Of a stretch of 64,000 bases of DNA, positions 37,885 to 48,849 are shown piece after piece (position 1 is the first letter of the stretch; every line of letters begins with the position of its first letter). The translations under genes were made by a program, and so were the position numbers. The stretch is from Labia minor (Eukaryota; Arthropoda; Insecta; Dermaptera; Spongiphoridae): positions 72,196,546 through 72,260,545 of the forward strand of contig OY720344.1 of NCBI GenBank assembly GCA_963082975.1. Reading direction: 5' to 3'. The notes under the pieces are model-generated. The model was given only the letters and a program-made list of their open reading frames with translations, was not told where the DNA came from and ran no database searches.

Positions 37885-38436
37885 CGAGGTGAGGATGTTT
37901 AATAACCGGACTGAAGTCATAACACTTTTTATTCGGCACCAATTACAGCAGAAGTTTTATCCCCTTCGATGTACTCCCCTACGACGTTTCCATTGTTGAA
38001 AGAAGTGCTGGAAGTCTTCTTTTGCCAGCCGGTTGAGAACATCCGTCCCTTTTGCTTTAACCGCTTCCACACTTTCAAATCTTGTTCCCTTCATCTTGAC
38101 CTTGGAAAATAGAAAAAGTCGCAGGTGCAAGTTCAGGCGAAAACGGTGGATGTTCCAACACGGTGATGTCGTATTTTGCGAGGAACGCTTTCACAGATAA
38201 GGTAGAATGGACTGGCGCATTGTCTTGGTGAAGGATTCAGGACTTGGTCTTCTACAAATCGGGTCTTCGTCTGCTCACACGCTCACGCAAGGCCTTCTTG
38301 AGTTTAACTTGAGGTTAACCCGTTGCTCCGTTTGATCACTTGGCATATTTCCGACTCGCCACTAGTGCATCGACTAATTCAGACTCGCAGTTTGCTGAGA
38401 GCGGCATTAGTCCGGTTATTAAATAGCCACACCTCG
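37885..38436 (-). pseudogene. Internally deleted mariner transposon (552 bp)
   Basis: Terminal inverted repeats CGAGGTG...TTTAATAACCGGACT (37885) and AGTCCGGTTATTAAATAG...CACCTCG (to 38436) are flanked by TA on both sides. The minus strand starts a transposase (MPSDQTEQRVNLKLNS), then jumps to the catalytic region with HQDNAPVHSTLSVKAFLA and HPPFSPELAP, and to the C-terminus KMKGTRFESVEAVKAKGTDV. HQDNAPVH holds the second Asp of the DD34D triad; a frameshift after SPELAP spoils the third. A full-length mariner is about 1.3 kb, so more than half is missing. It is nested in the non-LTR fragment and is younger than it. Confidence 0.88.
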
Positions 38437-38585
38437 TATTTATCCCCAGTCTTTCTTCTCCCATTCTTGCCACGTGTCCTGCTCAATGCAACTTTCTTGC
38501 TTTTAATACTCTAAGTCTGGTAATGCAATTCCTTGTTATGCAGTCTTCGTCATTCCTTTGGCCCATAAATGCTGCGAAGAAACCT
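38437..38585 (-). pseudogene. Non-LTR retrotransposon fragment, 5' part (split by a mariner)
   Basis: This continues the fragment at 37683-37884 on the far side of the mariner. Read on the minus strand it gives ATTTATGGGCCAAAGGAATG, the LRxAGHVARMG-type segment (GGACACGTGGCAAGAATGGG) and AGAAAGACTGGGG. The alignment with the 27.3-kb copy is continuous once the mariner is ignored. Confidence 0.72.
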
Positions 38586-39379
38586 ATTTTAAGGATAATA
38601 ACTATTAATCTAAAATGAATTTATCTAACATCTTTCATATAGTCAATATTCCATAGACTTAATAATACTAACTGTTAAATGTGCACAGAATTTGAAATTT
38701 GTTCAAAATACTAATTTCTTTTATACATAAAATGATTTGTTCTATGTTTTAATATAGTTTTAAAAAATAATTATAATCCAAAACGTATTTTTAGTGAATC
38801 TAAAAATTAGTTAAATTTCTTAAATTTGGAATTAAACTATTTGTTGAAATAAAGACAAATACAATTTAGAAAAAAATTAGATTAGGTTTTATGGTATACA
38901 ATTTAAAGAACTTGTCATATTGATTTATAATAATTTTTTTTTTATGTAACCTTTGGGTGCTCAGATTCTACGTACACTTTTACTCATTGCCCCTGAGAGA
39001 TTTGAAAAACGCTTATCAAGATCGGCTCGAGTGAATTATTTTCGTTTCGTGATTTCAAAAAAAAAAAAACAAATCCCTAATGTCTTTCAATAAAGTTGTT
39101 TCCAAAGAAAAAGAAAGTGAAAATCTCTTGAGACAGAAACACTGAATTAAAAATCACGTTTACGTCACATAACAATTTATATATTTGCTTAAAGTAATCA
39201 TTTTTATTAAATATTTATGTTTTTCATATTTTAGATGCTTTTTTTCTCTTTTTCTTATAATAGATAAAAATAAAATAATATAATAATAATATAATATAAT
39301 CTTATAATAAAAAAATCTTCTATTCTTATAATCTAGATAAATGATCAATTTCAATCATCTCCCTATATTTCCGCATATT

Positions 39380-39650
39380 TACAGACCAACAGGTGAGGTC
39401 GGTTTTTTTTTACAAAACCAGGAGCTTGAACCCTAATTTTTTCCCGCTAACACCTCACTTATCAGATCCAATGCAAACGCCCTCCTAAGAACATAGAAAT
39501 ATCGCGCGGGAACTAAAAAATTCCCTTCGACATTCTTAGAAGATTTATAATAAACGAGGGGGAAGAGGGTGAGGGAGAGGGCAAGTCAACTAGTTCAGAC
39601 AATTAATCTTGATTTCGAAAGTAAACACCCGAACCGAGTTTCAATTGAAA
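39380..39650. other. GC-richer single-copy island (putative cis-regulatory)
   Basis: CAACAGGTGAGGTCGG (E-box CAGGTG), ACACCTCACTTATCAGATCC (GATA-type TTATCA), ATCGCGCGGGAACT, TTTATAATAAACG (homeodomain or Caudal-like) and a GA-rich tract. Several recognisable factor words in a compact stretch support an enhancer, but each is short. Confidence 0.4.
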
Positions 39651-40520
39651 TATTGCTTCTATCTCATATCTTCATCTTAAGAAATATATCAAGACGAATT
39701 TTTTTATTTTATATTCAGTAAGGTTAGAGATTAGAGAAAAATAATAGTTTTTTCATATTTGTTCCAAAAATAACTATTTAAATGTATCGTATATAAATTT
39801 ATAGAGGAAAATATGGCAAAAAACAAAAAATGATTAAGATTAATAAGAGATTTATTATTAAGGGAGAGTGAGTGACTCATCTTGGGACACAAAACACCTC
39901 AGGACAGCTTTATTTTTTTACCCTAAATTTTAAATAAACTCTTAGATTTTGAAGGTCTAGGTTAAGGCAATGACAATCAAATTGTCTCATTTGTTTTGAA
40001 TCATTTGCAAAAGAAGGTTGGAATTTTTTAAGGTTTTTTTAAATTTTATAAAACATAGTAATTTTCATAAAAATTTATATTTACTTAAAGTTAAAAGATT
40101 ACTATAGTTCAACCAGAATAACTTTAGGAATATAAATCATTGCGACAGGTACAAAGTTGACCAAAAATATTACGATTTTAAATGTACTCTTATAGTTAAA
40201 GCAATTGGATTACTATACTGGGCTGGTCTATCTGCTCAGTGTGCTTGTGTTGTTATGTGATTTAGAAAAAAACTCAGTGCCGCATACAATGTTATATTTA
40301 TATTTACAATTTTATATTTTCTATACAATATAATTAAAATCACTAATTTTGAAAATCCGTATTTTTGAAAAATCAAAATATTTCTTTTTGATTATTGCAG
40401 GGTCATCGTCTTTTAATATACGTTTCAAATTTGAGCGAAATCACTTAATTAGAAGTGGGTTAAAATCCAATTACAAAATTTGAACATTACAGACAGACAG
40501 AAAAGTGAAGTTAATAAAAA

Positions 40521-40972
40521 ATAAGTTGACCTGTGGCCAGGTCCGAACTGACCAACGGTTTGAAGTAAATTAATTTCCAGCTACAGAAACAATTTCAAAT
40601 AATTTTAATAGATCTATTAATGTAACAAAAAACAGATATGGATATAACATAAATATTTTTAATTTTATTTTATTTATAATATATATGTAAGAGACAAGAC
40701 TGTGACGTCATGAATAGCTGGATGACGTCATATAATTTTAAATTAAGAAAAAACTAATAAATATGATTTTTCTCGAGGATAAAACCAATACAAAGTGCAT
40801 GATTCGTTGTGATATGTAAAAAATCTCCTTATGTGAAATTTGGTGCCAAAATAACCCTTACCTTCCTATCGTCGATCGCTAATACTACCACTTCCGGTTT
40901 TCGGATATGTAAAAATCTCCACATGTGAAATTTGGTGTGAAAACAATACCTCCCTTACTATCGTCGGTCGGT
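40521..40972 (-). mobile_element. Family 2 Helentron-like element, copy d (internal deletion)
   Basis: Both ends are present on the minus strand (AAGTTGACCTGTGGCCAGG and CTATCGTCGGTCGGT). The microsatellite and the segment with the GATCAACTTTTGG words are missing: TTCCGGTTTTCGGATATG is joined directly to TAAAAATCTCCACATGTG. The two CACACCAAATTTC-type blocks may have assisted the deletion. Confidence 0.75.
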
Positions 40973-41824
40973 AATTATAAAAATATTGCACTTATTAATT
41001 AATTATTATTAATTAATTTCAGAAAAATATATATATTATTACGAATCTAAAAATAAACAAATTTTGAAGTTAGAAAAATCAAAATGTTAATAAAATAACT
41101 TACTTAGGAAGATGTTAAAAAAATTAAGATTATGTTATGAAGACATTTACAAACAAAAATTATGCCATTATTCCATCAGTTATCTATTTTTCTGACTTTT
41201 CTTTCCTTAATATGAGTTATTTAAGTTGTAACTATTACCTTTTTAAAAAAAGAATAATTTGAAATCTGAAATTAAAAATATTTATTAAAACTATTTCAAT
41301 CTAAAATGAATAGGTTTTAATTATAATTTTAATTCATACATGTATATGGGGCAGATTACCCCTCATCTATCATAAAATTATTTTATTGATTTATTAATTA
41401 GAACTAATCAATTGTTAGGAAAGTTAAAATTTTATATAAATATTGTTCTTATATAAATGATCGATATTTTCAACTTATTTTTCAATTCTTTTGTAAAGGA
41501 TATGAATGAGGAAATTGAAAAACATTCATCTATCGGTCTTCGAACTCTCAGAAGTTTTATTATACTTTAATAAAACTTTTAAATCACCCTTTTTCATGGA
41601 CTTGTCTCTCAAAGCTAAATTGACCTCTTCATAGCTATCATTTCCGATTTCAACAGGTGCAAGTGATTTAAAGTAAATTAAAACCATATTTCTTAATAAA
41701 TTCAAAAAACAAACAAAAAAAAAATTAAAATTAAAAAACTATTGAAGATAAAAATATTTATTTTAGTTTTAAGAAATATCTAAATAAAATATACTAAAAT
41801 TTATTTTAAAAAAATGAATGAAAG

Positions 41825-41858
<34 letters not shown>
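40973..41858. other. AT-rich intergenic DNA ending in a (TA)n tract
   Basis: (TA)n at 41829-41858. Nothing else recognised. Confidence 0.5.
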
Positions 41859-41859
<1 letters not shown>

Positions 41860-42420
41860 TAGCTGAATTACCCGGCGTTGCCCGGAATCTTTTCCGGGAT
41901 CATAATAGAAAGCTTCCAGAAGGAAGTCCGAATGTATAACAACCGTTAACATAGTTTCTCGTCCCCTCTGTTGCTGATGGAAATCACGCTGATATAATAC
42001 CTTTGCACGCGCCGCTCGGGCTCGTTCCCTCCCTTGTTGAAGTCGCACATCATACTGAAATCCATGGGCACTTCTTTTGAGCCGTTCCACTTATAAGGCA
42101 GGTTCATATGTAACATTGTGTTATTCGTATTACAAAATCGTGTACAGATTTCATGTAAGTGACATACCTGAAATTATATGCTCTGTTGACTCTTCCGTGT
42201 CACCAATCTTACAGACAGGTGTTTATTACCAAAACCTATTGGGGAGCATTTTACTAAAAATCTTGAAAAAACTGATTTGGTTTTTAATTCATATATGTCG
42301 CAGATAGATTATTTCTACAGTGGTTGGCTAGGCATGACTGTAGCAAAGACAAGCAGTGAAGCAAAAATAATAAAGATAACGCATAAAGGACAAACACAAA
42401 CAGACAGACATAATCTGGTT
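41859..42420. mobile_element. GC-rich dispersed-repeat remnant starting GCTAGCTGAATTACCCGGCG
   Basis: After a (TA)n tract the sequence GCTGAATTACCCGGCGTTGC with an internal CCGGAATCTTTTCCGG hairpin opens a GC-richer stretch. It ends in AAACACAAACAGACAGACAT near 42410. CCCGGCGTTGCCCGG-type starts are common in animal dispersed repeats. The 94-codon minus frame (41806-42090) has an Arg/Gln-rich part (RLQQGRERARAARAK) that may descend from a transposon ORF, but it was not recognised. Element class unresolved. Confidence 0.4.
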
Positions 42421-42423
42421 TAT

Positions 42424-42445
42424 ACAGGGTGTCCCAAAAGTATGA
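42424..42445 (+). repeat. CAGGGTGTCCCAAAAGT terminal-type motif
   Basis: ACAGGGTGTCCCAAAAGTAT looks like the terminal repeat of a DNA transposon (words of this kind end several mariner-like elements). No partner end or transposase was found nearby, so it is at most an isolated end. Confidence 0.25.
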
Positions 42446-42549
42446 AAACCTTTGAATAACACACAGGGAATGTAATTTTTCGAAAAAAGTTTAGTACATT
42501 TTTCAAATTGAAATTTTTTTTGCTGATTAGCGTATGGAATCATACAATT

Positions 42550-43320
42550 TTACTTACAGATATGACCTTGGTTTTAACCTTTAATATCATTCAAAAAGGT
42601 CATTTTTATTGTTTTCAAGTAAAAATTTCTATTTTAAAACTTATTAATTTTTTAATGACCTTGAGGGTCATTTGTAGTGACCTTCATTGTCATGGTCAAA
42701 GATCAAAGCCAAGGTCATACCGGATGTAAAATTTTTCTGCTATTTTAAAATCCGTCATAAAAAATGGGGGCTTCCTTGTAAAAAATCGAATTTTCCTCAT
42801 TTGTTCTTGGTCGTCAAAATCAAGGTCAAGGTTGCATTTGGATGAGCAGGTTAGGAACGCATAAAGAACAAACACACCCACAAGCATACTTTGATTTTTA
42901 TTTAGATAGTCTTGAAGGACATTTGTAGTGACCTTCGTTGTTATGGTTAAGGATGAAATCCAAGGTCCTATCGGATGTAAAATTTTCCGCTATTTTCGAA
43001 TCCATCATAAAAATGCGGGCTCCCTTGTAAAAAATTGAATTTGACCTCATTTGACCTTGGAGGTCAAACTCTGGTCATGGTCATGGTCTTGTCGAACATA
43101 ATATTTTCCGCTCTTTTTGAATCCGTCATTAAAAAAATGGGGGCTCCCATTTGAAAAAATCAAGTTTGACCTTATTTGACCTTAAAGATCATGATAAAGG
43201 GCACAAAAACCTTCCCGAGGATAGGGTGGATGCACATAAGAAATTCGGTTGCAATCGGATGAGCAGTTTAGGAACGCATAAAGGCACACACAAACGCGCT
43301 GGAGGCCATATAGATTTTTG
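42550..43320. repeat. Degenerate tandem repeat rich in TGACCT/AGGTCA
   Basis: Three diverged units (about 42665-42835, 42916-43090 and 43090-43200) share TTTGTAGTGACCTTC, GGATGTAAAATTTTCCGCTA, AATCCGTCATAAAAA, GGGGGCTCCC and TGACCTTATTTGACCTT. A closing module GGATGAGCAGTTTAGGAACG-CATAAAG occurs at the end of unit 1 (42840-42865) and after unit 3 (43256-43282). The array holds many TGACCT or AGGTCA hexamers in both orientations. Several short open frames run through it and are not genes. It may be the body of the repeat beginning at 41859. Confidence 0.7.
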
Positions 43321-43629
43321 CAGAAAGCAGGAACTCTCTCTGTCTGATTGTAAATGAGAAACAATTTTTAAACCTGTCTTCTTTACTCAAAATGCCCTTT
43401 GGTTCCAATTATCCCCATAGTCCTCAATACCCCTTATCTGAAAAGAACGTGGCATGAAGTGAGCAAACACTCTCTCCTTTCCCCCACTTTACAGCTTCTC
43501 TCACATTCCTTCTCTCTGTCTCCTCGTGTTTATAATATAGGTTTCCTTATGATATTGAGTGATGTAATATTTAATTTTTCTATGATTTGGTGATTAGTAA
43601 TTAATTAAATTAAATAAATAAATTAAACA

Positions 43630-43985
43630 GATAATTATATCTCCGCCTCTTGGATCCCTCGACCAATCAACAGCTGTTTACAACGCCACAAACATACATC
43701 TCATTTTTACATAAAGGAGTCCATTTTACCTTCCCTTTCCCTTTCAGGAGAGAGTTAAAACTTAACCGTTTTCCTATATGACCGAATGGAATAAAAATCT
43801 TTCCTTTTGGATTTAATAATAGTTTCTCCCACCCTCACCCCACCTTACGAATAAATGAATTGTATTTGGCCACCTCGTGTTCGCCTCAGGACGACCAGGC
43901 GCTTCTATTTTGAATTTACGACTCCCATAAAGCGGACAGGCTGAAAAAGATAAAATCCTGCTCGTAGAAAATAACAAAAAAAAAA
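43630..43985. other. GC-richer single-copy island (putative cis-regulatory)
   Basis: CGACCAATCAACAGCTGTTT contains CCAAT and a CAGCTG E-box. Further on are TAACCGTTTTCC (Myb-like AACCG), CACCCTCACCCCACC and CCATAAAGCGGAC. The 61-codon minus frame (43813-43998) is unremarkable. It lies just left of the Penelope-like inverted repeat. Confidence 0.4.
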
Positions 43986-44190
43986 CGCACACAAACACAC
44001 AAATATATAATATATATATATATATTTGAGTTATAATAGTATCAAAATCAACATGATCAAACTATTAAAGTACTTTATTAGTAAAAAATTATTTTTAATT
44101 ATTTATTTTAAAATCAATCAATCAAAACTTTAAATGAATCTATATTTTTTAAAAGCTATTTAATCTTATCTTCTCTTATTATACTAGCAG

Positions 44191-44229
<39 letters not shown>

Positions 44230-44548
44230 GTTTAGGTTTCCGTGAATTTTATTGTTATTATTATTATCAGATTTATCAGGGATATGATCACGTATTTTTG
44301 TGAGATTGTTTTCTCGACGTTTCGGCACCCATTTTGGCGCCATTTTCAAAAGATTATTTAGGTGGGAATATTTTTGGGATTCTGGGTCTTAGTCTGTGTG
44401 ACCAAGGGTCAACATCGGGATTTTGGGTTGATAGGTTGGGTGGTTTTGTACTCACTGCGTTGCTAGTGTAGAGCTCCGAAGAATCCTGGGCAATCCTGAG
44501 ACCAGCACACGTCCGCACTGGACAACAGTCCGAGGCCAACTGAGAACT

Positions 44549-44608
44549 GATTTATATTGATTCTGGATCTGAGGCGGGAATTCCTCAGATCCAGAATCAA
44601 TATAAATC
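44549..44608. repeat. Perfect 26-bp hairpin in the centre of the Penelope-like inverted repeat
   Basis: The 26 bases 44549-44574 (ending TTCTGGATCTGAGG) are the exact reverse complement of 44583-44608, with the 8-nt loop CGGGAATT. The two halves belong to the two opposed copies. The plus-oriented copy has an extra ~86 bp (44609-44694) between this segment and its long arm, which the opposed copy lacks, with ATC at the junctions. Confidence 0.9.
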
Positions 44609-44654
44609 CCGACATTAAGTTAAGCTCCGCCCACTTAAGTACTCAAAATCCCAC

Positions 44655-44666
44655 TGCGCATGCGCA
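44655..44666. promoter_or_regulatory. NRF1-type palindrome TGCGCATGCGCA in the Penelope-like spacer
   Basis: This is an exact 12-bp palindrome matching the NRF1 (ewg) recognition consensus, followed by a CAGGTA word. It lies in the segment unique to the plus-oriented copy. Penelope pLTRs can hold internal promoters, so this may be a promoter element; that is inference. Confidence 0.4.
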
Positions 44667-45089
44667 GGTAGCAAGCTCAGATAGAATCACAAGCATCAGT
44701 TCTCAGTTGGCCTCGGACTGTTGTCCAGTGCGGACGTGTGCTGGTCTCAGGATTGCCCAGGATTCTTCGGAGCTCTACACTAGCAACGCAGTGAGTACAA
44801 AACCACCCAACCTATCAACCCAAAATCCCGATGTTGACCCTTGGTCACACAGACTAAGACCCAGAATCCCAAAAATATTCCCACCTAAATAATCTCTTGA
44901 AAATGGCGCCAAAATGGGTGCCGAAACGTCGAGAAAACAATCTCACAAAAATACGTGATCATATCCCTGATAAATCTGATAATAATATATATATATTTGT
45001 ATATTTTTAAATTAATTTATTAATGGATGGATGGAGGATGGATTGTTTTGAAATTCATATCATAGATAATTTTTACAAAGAAAAATCGA

Positions 45090-45172
45090 TCTGTATTAGT
45101 TTTAACCTCGAGAAAAATCATCTTTATTAATTTTTTCTTAATTTAAATTTATATGACGTCACTGACTATCTC
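45090..45172 (+). mobile_element. Family 2 relic
   Basis: The segment TGTATTAGTTTTAACCTCGA to TTTATATGACGTCACTGAC aligns with the TGTATTGGTTTTATCCTCGG...TATATGACGTCATCC part of copy a. No ends survive. Confidence 0.5.
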
Positions 45173-45830
45173 ATCCATATTTGCCTCTTGTAATTCTTTT
45201 TTAATTGATATTGTATTAATTTTTTTTTTTATATTTAAAATATTTTAAAATTTTTTATTTAATTTGGAAATAAAATTAAAACTATTTATTTTAATAATAT
45301 TTTAGAATCAAATTAAAACCTATTATAAATAAATATATATCTTTAATAAATAAGATCTGGCCAAAACTCCTGATGGTGGAGAGAGTTTTTTACTCTCTAG
45401 TTCTATAATTCTTTCCATATTGTAAGGTTAAGCTTGCAACATAAAATGAGAATTTATATTAAAAGATAATATGTACATTTAAATTAATTAAAGACTATAA
45501 TTTAAATATTAAAGTTAAATTGAGCTTTCTCTTCGTTCCTTAGACCACTTTAACTTTTACACATATATCAAATTGAATATTTTTTTCTTTTGTCAAGTGA
45601 TTTTAATAGCTAATATATCATATAAAGTATATAAATAATCAAGAGCGTATCTCAGAGCTAGCCACTGTACCTGAGAATAAAAATTCGAACCTCACTTATT
45701 ATTTAAAAACAATTTAAATTTAATATTCAATGTGATGGCATCACAAAATTTTTAAATGTGTAAATTGGTTAAAAAACCATTAAAATAATAAAAAAAAATG
45801 ATATATATACCATATATATATATATATATA

Positions 45831-46295
45831 CGAAGACAGGTCAAAAGGTCCGTAACTTTTGGAATGAAACAGGTTTTTGGTAAAAAATTATTTTATTTCT
45901 CAAAGTAGTTCCAAAAAGTAAAATTTGTCGAGAAAGATAGATAGAAAATAGATAGTTTGTGAGATAATATCATCGCGTTGGAGACAAATCTCTTTCCGCT
46001 GAGCCATTTCTTCAGATTTAGAAACAAGAAATAGTCACACGGGGATAAATTCGGAGTATAGGGCGGATGAGGAAGCAATTCGTAATCGAATTTATGGATT
46101 TTCATGGAAATTCACTTTTTTCGATTTTCTTCTGAAATCACGAGGTAGTTTGCTATTAATGGATGTCATTCAAAAACTAAAAGACCCAGCTGGTTCTAAG
46201 TCAACTGTTAGTTGTCTACTGACGGGAGTTGTTTTGTTCATTTCATTTAAGACACGGAAAATTCAAAAAATCACGGACTTATGGACCTGCCCCCG
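45831..46295 (-). pseudogene. Internally deleted mariner transposon (465 bp)
   Basis: TA-flanked ends: CGAAGACAGGTCAAAAGGTC on the left and, read inward from the right, CGGGGGCAGGTCCATAAGTC. The next bases are also paired (CGTAACTTTTGGAAT, CGTGATTTTTTGAAT). The minus strand keeps only the transposase C-terminus (KIHKFDYELLPHPPYTPNLS, then PCDYFLFLNLKKWLSGKRF), including the third Asp of the DD34D triad in PCDYFLF. The helix-turn-helix part and first two Asp are deleted. The left TA is inside a long (TA)n tract. The terminal repeats differ from those at 37885-38436, so this is a second mariner lineage. Confidence 0.85.
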
Positions 46296-46729
46296 TATAT
46301 ATATAGCCATTTAAAGCTCCTCATAAAATAAATTATATTTAATTTGTCCTCATTTGAATTCTATAAGAAATTATAAATTTATTTCTTTATATTTTGTTTA
46401 ATTGATTTTTTTCAATATTTATAGTTTAATATATATATATATATATATATACATAATATTGTATAATAAATTATATTATTAATTAATAAATGAATATTAC
46501 AAAATTTTAAATACATAATATACCAAATACGAATGAAAACTAAATAAATAAACTAAATATATTATATAAACTATAGATAAAATTAAGTATGTTTTAAAAA
46601 GTAGTAAAACTAATCGGGAAAGATTTATCTGATTTAATACTGAATTAAATAATTATTACATTAAATAATTTCTAACGTTAAATATCTTCAATCAAATCAA
46701 ACGGATAAGTTAATAATGAAGTCATTCAT

Positions 46730-47075
46730 TCGGATGGTGGTATGTATATAACAAATTTCTATTTTCCATTCATTGGATAAATTAAACGAAGGGAAATTCT
46801 ATTTAACATAAAGATGGTCTATCCAAATGTAGTGGCTTTCGCCAGATGGGTGGAGTGTTTCGTGCCTGTAAGAATTAGAACTCACAAGTACCTTTGAATA
46901 TGGAAGAGGTGGTGGGCACGAACAAAGCTGGGAGACTCACAATGGGCCACTTGTCTCGATTGGCGAAGATAGGACACGTCGGCCACCTAATTCAAGCCAT
47001 GACACGAGAGGGATGAGTACAACCTCCAATCAGATGACGAAAAATATCGATTGGTTTTCATAATAAAGAGAATCA
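46730..47075. other. GC-richer single-copy island (putative cis-regulatory)
   Basis: It contains CCATTCATTGGATAAATTAA, AAGTACCTTTGAATATGG (TCF-like CCTTTGA), GCACGAACAAAGCTGG (Sox-like AACAAAG), CACAATGGGCC and ATCGATTGG. No frame of quality, no repeat partner. A Sox-plus-TCF word cluster is suggestive only. Confidence 0.4.
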
Positions 47076-47409
47076 AACTCATCGACATCAATTTCAATGT
47101 TTATTCAAGTCTATTAAGTTTTATGATATAATATATAGATATGTTATAATCAAATTAAATTAAATTAAAGATTATATTTACTGATCAAAAGAAAATTTTG
47201 ATTAAATTTAATATTTATTTAGAATTTATAATATAATTAACGTTGTTATATTCGAATTAGGTTTTATTTGTTTGTGAGATATAACTTTATATTTATTTTA
47301 AGAGAAATTGAATATTTAAGAGAGGAAGAATTAAGTTTCACCTTTTTCCCTTTAAAAGAAATAATTTTTTTTTTGTAATTTTAGTGAAAAAGTATAAAAA
47401 AAACGATTT

Positions 47410-47520
47410 TCATATAGACAAAGGGGAATTAGAAGAGGATAGGAAAGAGATGGGTGTGACTCATAATAGGGACGGTTGAAGTAGCTGCCAAGAAGTAATC
47501 AGAGAGATAAGTAAAGCGTA
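47410..47520 (+). pseudogene. Possible non-LTR retroelement relic
   Basis: AGAAGAGGATAGGAAAGAGATG followed by CTCATAATAGGGACGGTTGA and AGCTGCCAAGAAG resembles the GRDxRExGxxxxQxRxxWRxxAAKN end of the family copies at 20.6 and 27.4 kb. It is short and diverged, so chance similarity is possible. Confidence 0.35.
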
Positions 47521-47934
47521 CTCTGATCATTTATGTAATCCTATACTTAATTAACCGCAGATGGTTTATAATAAATGAATATAAACCTTTTTGTTAATTT
47601 TAAATTAATATCAAGCTGTCTATTATTTATATTAATTATTGAAATATTAAAATAAAAAACTGTTTTGATAAAAGATCCCCCCAAAGATCCAAAGAGATCA
47701 GAAAAAAAGTAAGTGTAAAAAATATAATAAATGAATATATTTTCCATTTTCTTTATTTTTTTTTTTTATTCTTGGAGTTTTTTTAAATGTATTATTTTTC
47801 AATCAAAGATAACATGTGCAATTATTATTTTTTTTAATTATAGATTATTTCTTTTTTCATACTAACATTTAATATTAATATTATTAAAATGCTTTTTATC
47901 AAGGATATATATATATTTAACCCTTGACTTTTGT

Positions 47935-48180
47935 ACGTCCTACGCAAAGACAACGCCTATCTAGTCGGTTATATCAATTAGGTGTCCTGTGATCAGTAGA
48001 ACGGGTCCTATCATTATCCTTACCTTGATTTTCTTGATCAAGTAGCTTCCCAATTTTGATCCCGGAGGCTGGGTTGACTCCGTTCCATAGTCCCCAGCTA
48101 GAGAAATTCTTTTGCCAGAGCCGGGACCACGAGAAAGTGAGCCAACTACGCTACCTCCCACTATGTGGTGTCTCTTGGAG
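47935..48180 (-). mobile_element. tRNA-derived SINE-like element, copy 2
   Basis: On the minus strand GGGAGGTAGCGTAGTTGGC (A box TAGCGTAGTTGG at 48142-48153, a very good tRNA match) is followed by GTGGTCCCGGCTCTGG (damaged B box), AAAAGAATTTCT, GGACTATGGAACGG and GATCAAAATTGGGAAGCTAC, in the same order as copy 1. The 66-codon open frame inside it is accidental. Confidence 0.6.
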
Positions 48181-48849
48181 TTTTTAATTTGGCTCCTTGT
48201 CCGAAGAATGCGAGCTAATAATAAGCAATTGCAAAGTTTTTTATTTTTATTATTATTATTTGTGCTTAAAATATTTTATGGTATATTATAATATGTCATT
48301 GATATCGGTTCAGACTAATGTTTAGTGTTGGAGGATATTATTGGTATATAGTATTTAGTTTATTATTATTAATTATTTTAATTATTTATATAAAATATAG
48401 TAAGATAGTATGAAATAAAAATGTGTAGGTTGGAGGAAATGGACATGGTTCCTGATTGGTCACGTGTGAAAATAAAAATAAATATAAGTATAATTTATTA
48501 AATAATTTTATTAAATTATAATTAGGAATACTTTTTTACAATCGGTTGAAGAAAATTATTGGTATATCAAAAAATAAAATAAAATATTAAAATATATATA
48601 ATGATAAATAAAATTATTTTAAGAATCATATTTTAGAATTTAAATTCCTTATACTTCATAAATTTATAAACTTATAATTTTTCCTTATACTTAATAAATT
48701 GTTCAAATTAAAATTAATGATAAAATAAAAAAATAATTGGAATTTATTTTAATTATAATAGATTTATAATGTACATAATATTATTATGTAATATAAATAA
48801 TTAAAAATTGAATAATAATTTAAGTAAATTTATCATTAAATTTGTTGCG

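Larger units (their letters stand above)
44261..44987. mobile_element. Inverted pair of Penelope-like terminal repeats (291- and 293-bp arms)
   Basis: The left arm 44261-44551 is the near-perfect reverse complement of the right arm 44695-44987. The plus-strand frame ending at 44892 and the minus-strand frame at 44354-44539 encode the same peptide, which shows how well the arms match. In the right arm CTTGAAA (44896-44902), a 6-bp stem TGGCGCC/GGTGCC and CGAAAC-GTC (44922-44930) resemble a degenerate type-I hammerhead core as found in Penelope-like pLTRs. Between the arms lie a 26-bp hairpin (44549-44608) and a unique spacer. The assignment to Penelope rests on the hammerhead-like motif and the inverted layout. 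Confidence 0.6.

Noticed and set aside
42077..42887. Several overlapping 60-76 codon frames
   Set aside because: They run through a degenerate tandem repeat and dispersed-repeat remnant in both strands; none looks like a protein.
44557..44892. 111-codon plus frame and its 61-codon minus counterpart
   Set aside because: Both come from the two arms of one inverted repeat and share the same sequence; this is repeat identity, not a conserved protein.
45650..45715. Possible tRNA-like A/B boxes (GAGCTAGCC ... ATTCGAACCTC)
   Set aside because: Spacing and stem pairing do not form a tRNA; A-box match is poor and no second copy was found.
47961..48161. 66-codon minus frame
   Set aside because: Lies wholly within the SINE-like element and begins at its A-box region.
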